Source of the DNA: Chaetoderma sp. LZ-2023a | Lineage: Eukaryota; Mollusca; Caudofoveata; Chaetodermatida; Chaetodermatidae | Reading direction: 5' to 3' | Assembly: GCA_034401795.1 (NCBI GenBank) | Contig: CM067360.1 | Coordinates: 52,846,268-52,910,267 of the forward strand | Length of the DNA: 64,000 nucleotides | Shown here: one piece after another, positions 11,218 to 23,520 of the stretch | Numbering within the stretch: the first letter of the stretch is position 1 | Layout: every line of letters begins with the position of its first letter | The notes under the pieces: model-generated | Database searches by the model: none | What the model was told of the DNA's origin: nothing | What the model saw: only the letters and a program-made list of their open reading frames with translations | Translations under genes and position numbers: made by a program

Positions 11218-12134
11218 CTCCCCTAACCTCAATATTTATCGGTTGCATAACATTTGTTACTGTTATCTTTTAAAGAATCATAGTATAAAGTTATAAACAT
11301 TTTTTCATAAATTAGTGTTTTATTGCTCCGTCTATATATATATATCCAAAAGCCAACTGTTATGGGAAAGGGGACATAAGTCGTCCAGCTGCGTATAAAA
11401 TGTGGCGACAACATATGCTCACCATTCCTCATCTGATATAATTTCACTATAGTAAATTCAAATAAACTAAAGATTTATTTAAACATTTGTCTCCGCTTTC
11501 TGTGAGATGTTATGTATTTCCTTTCCCATCCAAATCTTGTCACACATATATAAATATCTCTCGTATTTGGTAATTTATATTCGATCAGCACGCCAATATC
11601 TGGCGCGATGACTTGCACATATGCCAATCATATTCTTGTAACGCGATTACATTACATTCGACGCACTTAGATTTTATGCAGGGTTTACTTCACCATAGAA
11701 TATATAAGTGAGTACCATCAAGCATGATAACGTGCCAGCGCCGATGGCATTTTTGCACGCATGCACAGCCGCACGCTGGCACGCGCGCACACATGCGAAC
11801 AGAAATACACGCACGCATGTGTATACAGTCATGGCATTTACAATAGTTTTGCAACACTTCAATAAGACATGTATACTGCGCTTGCATGTGGAGAAATGTG
11901 TGAATGCATTACGGATGCATGTGGGTATTTCTTTTCTAAACAATGTACGAGTGGCAACGATTGTACTTGTCAACAGCCAATTCTACCCACTTCTACTGCA
12001 CCAAGGCTGTACTAGGGTACCAAAGCGACGACACTGTCATGGGCTCATAGTGCGGTAACAGTACCAATCCAGTTTCAATTAACGTTTTAACTCTTACATC
12101 TCAAAAATAACAAATTCTTTATGATCTAATGACT
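11218..12134. other. Non-coding, nothing recognised
   Basis: AT-rich sequence with a CACGCA-rich patch near 11755-11825. No gene signature was found. Confidence 0.45.
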
Positions 12135-12222
12135 ATTATTTTGAAACTAAGTTCACTGGAAGCTGTTGCTGCCTATAATAGTATCTGTTACACTAAAATT
12201 AGTTTCACAATATTCAACAGTT
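12135..12222. mobile_element. Foldback hairpin fragment
   Basis: Arms ATTATTTTGAAACTAAGTTC and AAATTAGTTTCACAATATTC with the loop AGCTGTTGCTGCC identify the central hairpin of the foldback family. Inner and outer arms are not obvious next to it. Confidence 0.6.
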
Positions 12223-12381
12223 TTGCTGTGTAGTTGTGTTGAAGTTTCGGCTCTGACATTTCAATGATAACAGGTTAACTCATTATCAACGAGGCATCAA
12301 GGTTGTACCATGTTAGTATCTAGACTGTTCCGCCGGGAGTGTTTGACAATAGATGAATCCAATATGGTAGTCAAGCACAAG

Positions 12382-13473
12382 GCGTCATAATCAATTAAGG
12401 CACGTGTGTGCTGACGTCACATTAAAAATACGCCATGAATGGCGTATCTAAGTCCGTCATGGAGGATTAATTGTCCGTAACGTGTACGATAACCATTCTG
12501 TTAGTTTTTTCAGACTAATTTGTCTGGGCAACAACGGCACGCAGTCAAATACGTTTCAAAATATTAAACAGCTTACTTTTATATTTTTTTGGAAATTGAG
12601 ATTCAGGGAGTTTATGATTCGATCGATCCCAGCATGGGCAGAGCGTGGGCGGAGCTTAGCTAGAGATGGGCGGGCCATAGCTAAGAGTGGATTCGTCCAT
12701 TTGGCATGGGGCCCTATGTGTTGCTGCCTTTCTCAGCAACGACTCTCAATCGATTTGCTCGATATATCGATCAGCAATTGTTTCTACATCGAAGGTTATG
12801 TTGATTTTTTCGACAATTATTATTTGATTGAAAGCTGCGCAGCAACGATTTTCCGGCGAATTGGTATCAAAACATTAGCTATAGCACTTGCATTGTAGCC
12901 TGATTATTTTTAGATCAATTTGAAGGGGCACTTGTTGTTATTGCTACAATTTTCAATCAACGTGTAAAAAGTGTGGAGCCATACATGTTTCTGTAGTGCC
13001 ATTGGAAATTCGTATTTAATATTGACAAACTTATTATTCGCTATCGAAGCAGCTCAGCTCAGCTTGGAAGCCAATGAACAGTACAGTGACTATCATTAGT
13101 GGTAATGGACCGGGTTTTCTTGTGACCATTGGCCAACAGCGATGATAATAGAATCACGAATAATGGGGGAATAACGTTTTAGCTATACCCGGTCCATCTC
13201 CGCCTAAGCTCCGCACACGCTTTGTCCGTGTTTATGGTCGATGGATCCTTGGACTCTCAATCTCCAGAAAACTATACAGGTAAGCTGTTGGAGATTTTGA
13301 AACTAATTTATTTAAATAGCCATAGACACCACCCAGTCAAATTAGTTTCAACATATTCAACAACATGTTTATTAAATAGTAAAGACATACAATCCGTACA
13401 GCCGGACGGACTATTAAGCGGTTAACACCGACTGCATCAAGTCATTCATGACGTAGTTGATTATGACGTCATT
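12382..13473. mobile_element. Near-complete palindromic foldback element with long centre
   Basis: The left outer arm (GCGTCATAATCAATTAAGGC, with TGACGTCA at 12412-12419) is followed by hairpin A (12497-12575) and an inner arm reading GGCGGAGCTTAGCTAGAGAT. A longer centre (about 12690-13178) leads to the inverted inner arm CCGCCTAAGCTCCGCACACG, hairpin B (13282-13363) and the inverted outer arm ending in TGACGTCA at 13464-13471. The centre has an open frame without motifs, which I do not call a gene. The layout is the same as at 7649-8455. Confidence 0.7.
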
Positions 13474-13804
13474 TGATTGACTGAGAAACTTGATTCCTCA
13501 ATCGCTACTGTAAATATCAGACTAAATTGGCATCTTCGAAGAAGACGATCGTCACTAAACCGTTATAAACATTTCCTTATGCTTTTAATTCTCCGGAATA
13601 ACTTCAATACCGATGATTAAGGGGAGACAATTGGCCTTGTTTTTTCGTGTACTACCGAATAAATAAGCCACATCACTATGAAAATGGAAGTCCAAATAAT
13701 GCAATGCTTTGGCCGTTTATTACTTGACCCTATTCCATCTCATCTATCACCGAGATTTGCAGGATGAAGCACCAAGCCCGTTCGTACGTAACGTATGAAC
13801 ATAT

Positions 13805-15505
13805 TGTATATATGGGATTGTCTTCTGGGGGGTCATGACCCCGGGGACATCTTATATTTGCAGTTCAAGACCCCCAGCGAAGAATATGACAAGACCCCCA
13901 GCAAAGAATATGACTATATTTTTGAATACCAGACGAGCTAGGGAACGGATAACACAATGAGCGAAAATGTATTAGCGCGATCTAGTGTGTGCATCAAGTC
14001 GATGCAAAACTGACACGAAAATATAGCTGATACAATAAGTGAAATTGGAATATGAAATTGGAATAGAATAGACTAAGACTTAGGGCAGTGAGCTGATGGA
14101 ATCTATCGGTGATTGAAGAATGAAAGCTGTTGCTGCAGGCGCGGCATAACCCTTTATAGTATTCAGCAGAAGTTATGACCAATAGTTTTCTAAATATTCA
14201 AGCAAGAGCGTCGGTAGAATGCTACGCACAGAGTGTACGTAGCACAGACTGAATGACTCATAGAATGACGTAGTAAACGTGGCGACGACCGACTTACCAT
14301 AAGGACCGTAATAAGGTGACCGGGTTTCTATATTTCTATAGAGGCGACCCACGACACCAGATACGACACCAGATGTTGGTGAATCAGATGTACCACATGG
14401 TCACTACGTCATGGCACCCTTCTGAAATGCAGGCGTAGGCCTAATAAGCAAGGGGCTGGACGTGGACATGATAGCGTCTGGCGCCAAGTAGATTAGAAAA
14501 CCAGACGAAAAGTTGACAGAAGACGTTGGTCAGAATAAGATATTAAGAAACGATTAGCAATGATTGTCGAAGCAATGTCCATCACTGTCAAGTTTGGGGG
14601 AGGTTATCGGATAGAATTCCACACTCATGAGTCAATTAGGCCGCTTTAACTTGTTCGGTGTTCTTTTCCTAAGAGAGAAAATCGGAGTTTGATTAGTCAG
14701 GATGACGTCACAATCAATGAGCATCGAATAAAACTCTGGAAAGAGGAACCCAAACGAACATGGTAGAGGGCTCCAGAGAAGTATAAAAAGTGGACTTTAA
14801 CTTTTTAGAAAAAAAATCTTGGTTCCGAAAATGATTGCGCTTAGGTAAACCTAGCCTCGAGTCCGTATAGTTCTGTGGAACTGAATTTGTCGAAATTCAA
14901 ACAAGTTCTTGGTGAATGGTTTTGAGTAGCCAAGAACGGTTTTTGACGAAAATGATTTAGAGAATCGTGAAACGCAACTTTGTAATGATAGAATAACCAG
15001 TATTCGTATTGTATGAAAATCAGTTATTTCTATAGACGCGAGTGACAGTAAAAGTTACTCAAAGTATCTGGTGGTAGTATAAGCCACCCATAATTGATAG
15101 AGATTGGTGGTAGTATAAGCCACTCATATTTACTTAGAGTTTTATTTAACAGGTTGTTTTCTATCGTGACAGCATAAGTCACACATATCCGTAGCCATAT
15201 TAGACAGTCAAACTTAAGAGAATAAATTATCACTTCGATATTCTCGAAGCAAGAGTTTGGGTTGTGTATTGTCCAGTCTGGAAGCGACGGAAGACCACCG
15301 TCCCGAGCCACCATCTTTTACCCGAGTCAGATCAGGCCCAGATTATCGAATACAAATATCGTCACCATCACCTTAGACGAGGCGAGCAGATAATCGTACT
15401 ACTGCATCTTTGATAAGAGGTTGTCGCAGCAACCGGTACATCATATTCTTATCAGAAGTGTAGTAGATATATTTCTAAATTAGACCCGAAGATCGAAAAT
15501 CTTCA
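13805..15505 (+). mobile_element. Solo LTR, diverged relative of the Gypsy LTR at 44.9-64 kb
   Basis: The segment begins TGTATATATGGGATTG and ends GATCGAAAATCTTCA; the Gypsy LTRs, read on their coding strand, begin TGTGTAGATATGGGATTGGC and end GATCCGAAATCTTCA. Colinear matches between them include GGGGTCATGACCCC, the block around GACGTCACAATCAATGAGCA, a TATA box (TATAAAA 14782-14788), a poly(A) signal (AATAAA 15221-15226), CTCGCCTCGTC (opposite strand) and AGAGGTTGTCGCAGCAACCG. ATAT flanks both ends (13801-13804 and 15506-15509), a 4-bp target duplication as made by many Gypsy elements. No internal region remains, so this is a solo LTR left by LTR-LTR recombination. A ~45-bp repeat around GTGGTAGTATAAGCCAC lies inside at about 15068-15130. 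Confidence 0.85.
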
Positions 15506-15618
15506 ATATGTACATACAACTTGATCTCTTGTTATAACTCATTTTATACAATGCTGGAGTAAACAGATTTGAACCCAAATGTACCTTTCCAGAGTATCCA
15601 TCTATTAATCTGACGTTA

Positions 15619-16138
15619 TATGACGTCATAATCAGCTAAGCGGCGTGTAAGGTTACGTCATAAATAAGTTTATATGGCCCGTCTTTACCTCTTAATAGTC
15701 CGACACGACACGTTGTACGAATTGTAAGTCTCTACTATTTAATAAACATGCTGTTGAATATTTTGAAATATAGGACAGCAACAGTCAAATTAGTTTCAAA
15801 ATATTCAGTAGCTTACCTGAATAGTTTTTTGGAAATTGATAGTCAGGGAGTTCATAGGCCACAAACCAGGTGTGGGTGGAGCTTAGCTAGAGATGGGCGG
15901 GGCATAGCTAAACATGGAAAGATCCATTGAAGAAAAGACTGTTAGCTATGCGCTGCCCATTTCTAGCTAAACTCCGGCCACGCTTTGACTATGTTGGGAT
16001 AGATCGAACACTGAATACCAAGAATCAGAATGGCAATGTAATTATACAGCTATGCTGGGGAGTATTTTGAAACTAATTTAACTGGGCGCTGAGCCGAATT
16101 AATTTCAAAATATTCATATGTATTAAATAGCAATTCAA
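15619..16138. mobile_element. Palindromic foldback element, third large copy
   Basis: The outer arm starts TATGACGTCATAATCAGC (TGACGTCA 15621-15628). Hairpin A is at 15748-15816 and the inner arm at 15830-15917 (GGTGGAGCTTAGCTAGAGAT). A short centre follows, then the inverted inner arm at 15949-16050 (CATTTCTAGCTAAACTCCGG) and hairpin B at 16050-16117. The inner arms form a near-perfect large palindrome centred near 15933. The right outer arm appears truncated. Confidence 0.7.
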
Positions 16139-16274
16139 TCAGGAATCAAAGAATAACATAAGACAAAGCTCAGTGAAGTAATAATCCGAAAGTATATGTT
16201 GGCGTTTGGAGCACAGAATGTATGACTACAGTACAGATCCGAAATAACGTTGCTTGTTTCCAAAACAGAATAAA

Positions 16275-16375
16275 ACAGACTGTTGAATATTCTGAACATA
16301 ATTGGATTGGAAGCTATATGGCTGCCTAAAGCAGCGATGTCTTCCAATCCAATTGCGTTCAAAATTCTCAACCGA
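16275..16375. mobile_element. Diverged foldback hairpin
   Basis: Arms GACTGTTGAATATTCTGAAC and GTTCAAAATTCTCAAC with the inner parts ATTGGATTGGAAG and CTTCCAATCCAATTG form a strong inverted repeat around GCTGCCTAAAGCAGC. It resembles the family hairpin but is more diverged. Confidence 0.5.
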
Positions 16376-16379
16376 ACAT

Positions 16380-18738
16380 TTCTAACTAACATAAAAACAA
16401 CTCGGATTTTGGAATCATCAATCTACATCGTCGATCACTATGGGATCTGGCGTGTGGGGTGGGTGTATCCCGTACTTCACTTGCTCTTTTCTAGCATAAG
16501 TTTTTGTCGAGATCCTCAGGGTATGAGGAAGAACATGCATAATTTTAAACCGGATTTTCCTCATTCCGGCTACACCCAAGGAGCAACTGTAACCGTGACC
16601 GAGAGTATAAAAGCAAGTGCAGAACAGAGCACTAACATTCGGATCCATCTGATCCAGCGTAAGAAAACCACAAGAGGAATTCATGACCAGTTGACCTATT
16701 TCTAACTAACATATTTCTGTTTTTGTTTTGGAAAATACGTTAACTTATTTCTAAAGTGTGCTTGTAGGTCTGCTCCCAAACTCAAAGAATAGTTTGCATG
16801 TATGCGACATTAACACCTTAACCCTTGAATTTAAAATGTCCATTTTCGGACCAAGTTAATGCCATTTTTGAAAGCTTGCCACTGGAATGACTGGCTCGGT
16901 TAAATTTTCAAGAATAGATCTTGGGGAATCTTGATCGGCAAATGGACAGAACACATTTGAGTGGAACATGGAACTGACCGTTCAGCAGGTTCTTGGTCTG
17001 CTAATGGGCATTTCTCAAGACCACTGCAGAAGCCGTGTTGGCTGATGTGAGTGTTGACACCATAGATAGCACCTCATTGGATACAAATCTCAGCATGTTG
17101 TATGCTCCATAAGCACGCGTCAAACAACTATATAACAGATACGCTCATGTCACGGACATACATAATCAGATTATGAACACAGCTATTACTTATTATAATT
17201 TGACATCAAAAATGTTTATAAAACTCCACTGATGGTATCATCCTTGTTTTTATGTCATGACATTTCAAATGTCAAAGCTGTTGTCAGGTTAGCCAAAATA
17301 GCAGGCGACCTGTGTACACTTAAAGATCTGGGAAATAATATTGAGATACTGCAGCTAACCTTTTGCGGGTCTATGCACTGCAGTATATCAATATTATTAC
17401 TGATTACATAAACTAATTTATATATATATGTATGCATTGGTTTACGTAATCGCTAACATTAATTTAATGCGAAATACGTGGCTTTGAACTGTGGACTGTG
17501 CTTTTATTACGCGCAGATCAATCTACATTTGTGTATGAGGCTACTGTCGAGCACCACGTGTTCAGTTGGTAAGCGATATAAGAGAGTCGGATTCAGTATT
17601 GGACAGGCCTCCGCCCCGTCCTTAGGTATACGTCCTGTAACTGTGGATTAAGTATCTTTGTTAAATTTATTTTGGATGCAATCTCATTGGCAGTATTGGA
17701 AAGCCTGGGTGGGGTGGTTATAGGGTGTTGTGTGTGGTGGCGGGATTCCATCATGTCTAGTGGTCTGCTGTCGCGAAATTAAGAAAGAGTTGGGCGAGGG
17801 ATCTTTACCTTACCAATGTATGTCAGAGAAGCATTGGCATAAGACAGGGAGTTAAGCCAAGCAGTTGTTAGCCAATGCTTCCGCGATTTTGCCTGGGTTT
17901 TCAAAGACCCGTGAGAAAATCTCCTTGTTTGCGGAGTGTTATGCTTGTGGTTGACGCTTGTCCGAACATATCCTCAAAACCGATGGGTCATCCAGTTTTA
18001 TCATCTCTTTCTGACGGTAATCTGTCTTGAAGCTCTGTTCAAAGTGCCCAAAGTATTACGTTTAAAGATGGAGTGAGCATTGACGTTCGAATTCTGTTCC
18101 ACTGGTGGGAAGATTGCTTTAAAGGTAGAACGAATGCTAATATGAGAGACTGGATTAAAAGACTATGCAGAAAATCCGTAGGTAATCACAAATTGATTAT
18201 GACGTCTTATTATGGATGGACAAACTGGAAAGTTCCCTTGAGTTAACTAATGGGCAGGCTGGGTTCAAGACTGGAGTCACGAGGTGGGAAACTTTGATTC
18301 TGGTTTCTGATAATGGTATCTTAACACCTCTTTTTATCGATATTTCTATACGTAAACATGGTGTACACTTCATTCCATAGAAGTTAGAGTATATTTTTAG
18401 GGAAAATGCTGTGTTATCTTTGTCACATCCAATCTGTTTCTCCCAATCAGTTTGGTGAGTTAAATAATCAATGACCTTGGCATAGAGTTGAAGGTTCCGA
18501 GGTCATTATTTGATGAGCCATTATAGAGCAATTACATAATAGTACATTCCACTGGTGGGGGCTGCACAGTGGCAGTTCTTTATGAATGTGGTCTTATGCA
18601 AACTTATCTTAAAGAGCCACCGTCTTGTGGCGCCAACACTGGAAACCGGTTATAAACATGTCTGTCTAGGTGATATGAACTTAAAATAGTAATTGAATCA
18701 CACTGTTATGGTTGGAAATAGCAGGTCCTGAAGCAAGA
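16380..18738. other. Non-coding, nothing recognised apart from one repeat core
   Basis: Apart from the dispersed core at 16858-16910 I found no repeat, RNA gene or protein family here. Open frames are short and on both strands. Confidence 0.5.
16858..16910. repeat. Dispersed repeat core, copy 2
   Basis: Shares CTGGAATGACTGGCTCGGT and the preceding CATTTTTGAAA with 9868-9912, same orientation. Confidence 0.6.
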
Positions 18739-20640
18739 TCACTCGTTTAAATCTTCATCAATGTCATCATCAATTAAGGCCAACTTAGTGTTAGAAAATC
18801 GAGCATGTGTTTGTCGCTCATTTGACGAACAGTAATACAGAATCTGGAGCTGACGCAACATGCGCAGGAACAACTTTGGCATCGGCTTATCATCTTGTTG
18901 TTGCAATCCAATTTCCACATGGCCAAGATATAACGGATCTAAGATCATTTTGCCAAATGTTAGCCTCCACAATTAATGAAGACGCCGTATTTGTTTTCGA
19001 CAAGCACCTGGGGTAGGTGGCATCTCTTTTTACCTTTCCTTGAATATGACCAGTAGTATGGTATCCAGTCAGTGCACGCCAGTTTATCAGTACTGTTGCC
19101 CTCTATGGGCCAAGTTTATCATAGATAGGCTTACGCATAGGTCTCTCCCTACGTTCACTAGTTTCAATAATCTGTGTTGTAGCACTGTCAAGTTGAGGTA
19201 CTCTACGAAGGGTTAGAAGGAGCGCATTCCTGTCTTGAGAATATATATGGACTCTAAATCAGCCATAACGTCAGGAAATCCTTCGTTTCATTGGCCTGGA
19301 GAAAGATATTTGTGTCCTTGATGGTAGTTGAGTCTTCAATTAAATAGGACTTGATTCCTTTTTTGTTTTACTCTGAGCCGCCCCTTATATGATCATTAAG
19401 TGATGATACTTTAATGTAGTTATCAAATATTGCACCAACTTGCTCATAGCCGTGAGCATTCGCAGCGACAAGGCTAACGTAAGTTGCACTACGATGTTTA
19501 CAATTCTCAATGTTCTTGACACTGATCAACGCTTGCAATGTAGGCATTCCGTTTACTGCACAGCAAGTTGGAGAGCTTATATCATCACTAGTGGCAGTGA
19601 ATACCAACACTGTGTCGTTATCGGTCTGTTCATGGTCTTTTTAGAACGTGTATTCCCTTGAGTTGGTTATTTATAGGATGAGCATATACACCTGCTTCCA
19701 TTAGCACTCTGTTTCTGTGCATACACTCATGCACTCCAAGTACATCATCTAAATCAACATTCTGACTGTATGGCCCAACAATACCCAACAGTCGGGAAAA
19801 GAGTAATGTGACGGGCATTAATGTCACAACTTTAGATCCAACCTTCAGCTAAAGGTCGTTTGCAGCTGTATTCCATGACAGAAGTTTGACCTTGTCATCT
19901 GAGCCCACAAATTACATTTTCCCACTAGACGCTCTGCCACAAATATTCTAAAATCTATCGTTCCTACCTGCTATGTAGACTGAATAATATTTTGAGCGTG
20001 GTGTGCAATAACCTCATTTGATCCAAGTTTAAAATGTGACTTGTGGTTTCAACTAAATCAGTTTCTGGATGGGAAGACTTTAAACAATTAAATTATGAAA
20101 ATACTGTAGTTAGCTTCACAATAGCCTGCTCCTGAGGAGCAACACTAACATTTGGCAGACAATGGTACCGTGATGGTGATTATGTGCTAGCCGAAACAGG
20201 CATAATGTGTTCAATCTCTATGGCGAGGCGTGCCAGTATAGGAATAGTAAGGCAGAACTGTCTATAAAGTTTTTGGATTTGAGATACCGTAATGCCAGAG
20301 ATTCCTCCTTGGCTTTTTGTAGATTTGTTAAAATGCTCCATTGCCTGGTTTATTCTAATACGAGTAAATGAAACAGTATTACGTGTGTTCACAATGAGGG
20401 TTCCATTGATAGAATCCTGTCAAACTTCTGGATCAGCAGTTTCTACTTTATGCATACGGTCAATACATTCTGGAATGTGTTGTGCAGAATCCAATCTGCC
20501 ATCTGTCTGTAAACTCATAGTTTCTCAAGTGTTGACACAACGAGGGGCCAGTTGGCTCCACGTGTTGCACGAAGCATCGGTAGCATGGCAAGAACATCCC
20601 TCATGCGCATGTGTATCCATAGGTTCAGTGTAGCATTGGC
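18739..20640 (-). pseudogene. Decayed copy of a dispersed multi-copy gene of unknown function
   Basis: Read on the minus strand, several short frames in order recall a large, poorly characterised protein family that is highly multi-copy in cnidarian and mollusc genomes. Recognisable blocks are NKSTKSQGGISGITVSQ (about 20290-20340), NAHGYEQVGAIFDNY followed by VSSL (about 19400-19460), RRVPQLDSATTQI (about 19185-19225) and WRALTGYHTTGHIQGK (about 19040-19090). The blocks are colinear but split by many stops and frame changes, so the copy is dead. In intact members, as I recall, the region between contains an acidic PIN-like motif; it is not seen here. The family is probably spread by an unknown transposon or by retroposition. 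The match is from memory and unchecked. Confidence 0.45.
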
Positions 20641-21206
20641 CTACGTTGCATCATATTCTGGTAGTAGTTGTTCCAAATTCAATGACTTGATATTTCCTAG
20701 GAATATTTAGTGTGAAAATTTGAACATCTTGTTTAGTTATGCACACGTCACAGAACTATTCTGAACCTGCTTTCGGGGGATTGTGTATTTCAGGGTGATC
20801 ATGTAGGACTGTTTCTCACTAGTGATCAAACAGTACTTGAAACGATATGTGAGGACAAACAACCCTTTTGCAATGGCTGCCATTAATAATCAGTGACTAT
20901 AACTCTGCTTTAGAGACCCGCCTCCTGCCATGCTTGATCGAGCCGACTACCTTCTCTAGTTCGGCCCATGTTCAAGTTTCAAAACTTTACTTATATACGT
21001 CCATATCAAATGCGACGACAGGTCTTTTTTTCTGGACACCAGACTGTCTAGTTCTGTCAGTTGGATCCATGCGGTTTCTAATGTGGATTTAATAACGTGA
21101 AGGGCAAGGATCTTATCTGCTGGTGAAGAATATGTTAAAAGCTCAGCCTGAGCGAGTGATTTGTAGACGGACCAAAATGGAGTTGGCTGTTTTCTGTCCA
21201 ACTCCT
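20641..21206. other. Flank of the Harbinger element, nothing firm
   Basis: May contain the N-terminal part of the decayed gene at 18739-20640 on the minus strand, but no block is clear enough to call. Confidence 0.3.
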
Positions 21207-21462
21207 TGGGCCGTATTTTAGAATCTTCTTATATTTTGGATTTAAGGCGCCCTTTCGCATGGCAACCTTAGCTGAAGGACTCCTTTAATAAGGTGGCCTT
21301 AAGTATGTTATATTCTAGAATCGACCATATCCATTTCCTTTTGAAAGGAGTACCTTCAGTAGCTGATCGGCTTGAATGTGCCCTTTGTTGAGGAAGCCCT
21401 AATGAAAGGATTTCCGTAACCAATTATAGAGATACTAAGGCAAAAAAGACTGAAGTGGTCAG

Positions 21463-21509
21463 TACTACTACTACAACAACTACTACCACTACTACTACTA
21501 CTACTACTG

Positions 21510-21568
<59 letters not shown>

Positions 21569-21604
21569 ACTACTACTACTACTACTGATACTACTACTAC
21601 TACT
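21463..21604. repeat. (ACT)n-(GCT)n-(ACT)n trinucleotide array
   Basis: About 140 bp of ACT/GCT triplets inside the left part of the Harbinger element. It yields long homopolymer-like frames on both strands that are artefacts. Confidence 0.95.
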
Positions 21605-22255
21605 CGGGTAACCAGCAGTGGAGGCGGGTACCGGTAGGAACCAACTCCCATTAAACATGTTGGGTGGATTACTTTCGAGGGATGTGATAGGTATTAGACT
21701 GTCATCATAGAGTATGGCCGGGTATGACTGGCGTGACGTAGAAGTGTGTGGATAGCAGGTACCCGCATAACGTGGATATTAGCAGAATGCTATACACCAA
21801 AGTCTTTGCAAATTAAGCAGCATAGTGATACTCGACCGGTGTTAAAAACTTTGACAATTATTTGACAGCATTTTACCACTAACCAAGGCAGCAATCATAC
21901 TGTCACATTATTCTGCAAATACTAGCTAGCTTCAAATACATTTCAATAACTAAGTTAGTACATATGCATATGCGTTTTTCTGTTCGAGATGAATATGTAG
22001 CCTTGTGCATTTCATCCGATCATGTACGTGCATTACTTGTAAATGTGACGGCATGCTCTGATTGAACAGGAAATGTACACAATCAAATTGCATTTCCTGC
22101 CAGGTAAGTGAACTAGCTAATAGCAACGCCTATTTTCTCGTACATATGGCACGACTTACTGCGACACTTTACTATACAAGCGCATAGGTCAGCTGTACTG
22201 TGCACTAAGCATTACGTATACTACATCCAAGGATGAAACAGGTGTTTCAGTAAAG

Positions 22256-23489
22256 AAGAGGAGAATCTTTTCCGAACTTGAGAAGAACGTACTGCTCCAG
22301 TTGATTGAAAATGAGAAGATAGTTATTGAACAAAGTCAAAACACAGCCACCATATTGAAAGCTAAGAATGATGCCTGGGGTCGGATTTTGATTACATTCA
22401 ACGCGCAGAAAGGCATTGGACCTACAGACACCAAAGCACTGAGTAATCTGTGGGACAACATCAACACCAAGGCAAAAAGGATGTCAGCAAAGAAAAGAAG
22501 GATCGTCATCCAACGGGTGGTGGTCTGGAACCAACCGCCAATGATATGTTGCATCTGGTTTCCTCGATATGCAGTGACGTTCTAAAGTCCCTCGATATCG
22601 ATATTGATGATGATGCTGGATATCATGCACAAGGTATTTTTACATTTACTTTCTACACCTTTTCCACCTGATTAAAGCATAGGCCTACAGTACGTTCTAT
22701 CTGTAAAATAATCTCAAGATTATCTTAATTAAGGCCGGTGTTCACTATTAGTCCTTCAGAATGGTGCAGGACATCAAACCTATTGTGCATTTTGGGTGAA
22801 AGGTGTGGCATTTGTCACAGATGTAGCACTCGATATGCCGAACAAATCTGGTTTACTGGCCGAGTCAAGTTCCTCCCGTGATGGCTGCCAAGTTTCAAAA
22901 TGGCCGCCATTGATGAAAAGGCAGTATTCTTGCAAATTTATGTTGTCCGTTAAATGTAATAAAAGGTGTTATAAACACGATTGGTTTAGGCAGGTGACTG
23001 CATTCTGACCTCATTTCCGTTCATATTTATTGTACATGCACCTGTTTAAACTTTTATACTCTATCTTTTTCAATAATTATTTTAGCTCCGGTAAACAATC
23101 CTGAACAATCAGCAGCTCCGACGGCAGCTACAACATCTGAGAAGGTACAACAAAACGATTGTAGTGAACAAACGCCACCGGAATCATCTGTTACACGTAC
23201 ATCAAGAAGAAAAGCTACAGGTAAATCTGCCTACGAACATGACATAAACGCACCTACGTCATCAGCAATCGACAGAGCACTTAGAATGCAGGAGATTGAG
23301 CATGAACTTCAAGTTAAACGTCCGCAGAAGAAGATCATGTTCGATGAGGAAGAGCACATGGAAAGGATAACGCTAATTAAATAGCAACCACAATTCATAG
23401 CACGTCTAAATGACAATATAGTTGCACCGACCAATATGGAAACCCAACCAAACTACTCTCTGTATAATATTTATGAACAAATGTCATAA
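22256..23489 (+). pseudogene. Harbinger Myb/SANT-like DNA-binding accessory protein
   Basis: Exon 1 encodes a lysine-rich start (KKRRIFSELEKNVLLQLIEN), a tryptophan-containing helix (NDAWGRILITFNAQ) and SNLWDNINTKAKR, the pattern of the Myb/SANT-like domain of Harbinger accessory proteins and their host relatives. That protein binds DNA and brings the transposase to the element ends. A frame change occurs near 22480-22500, after which PTGGGLEPT, a family-typical motif, is read in another frame. A consistent intron spans 22634-23085 (AAG/GTATTT to TTTTAG). Exon 2 carries an in-frame TAG at 23382-23384 and would otherwise end at TAA 23487-23489. No convincing start codon is visible. The stretch 23375-23411 is duplicated inside the Polinton ATPase. 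Confidence 0.7.
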
Positions 23490-23520
23490 AATGTATGAAT
23501 GAAGAAAGTCATGTACATGT

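Noticed and set aside
10445..11273. Long frames rich in SL, ER or LSSP on both strands
   Set aside because: Products of CT-rich microsatellites without non-repeat domains.
12482..12898. 138-codon + frame inside the foldback element as a gene
   Set aside because: It runs through hairpin and arm sequence shared with non-coding copies and has no family motif.
15030..15314. 94-codon minus frame as a gene
   Set aside because: Lies inside the solo LTR and repeats with its ~45-bp internal duplication.
21356..21658. Poly-Ser, poly-Val/Ala and poly-Thr frames
   Set aside because: All three are readings of the ACT/GCT triplet array.
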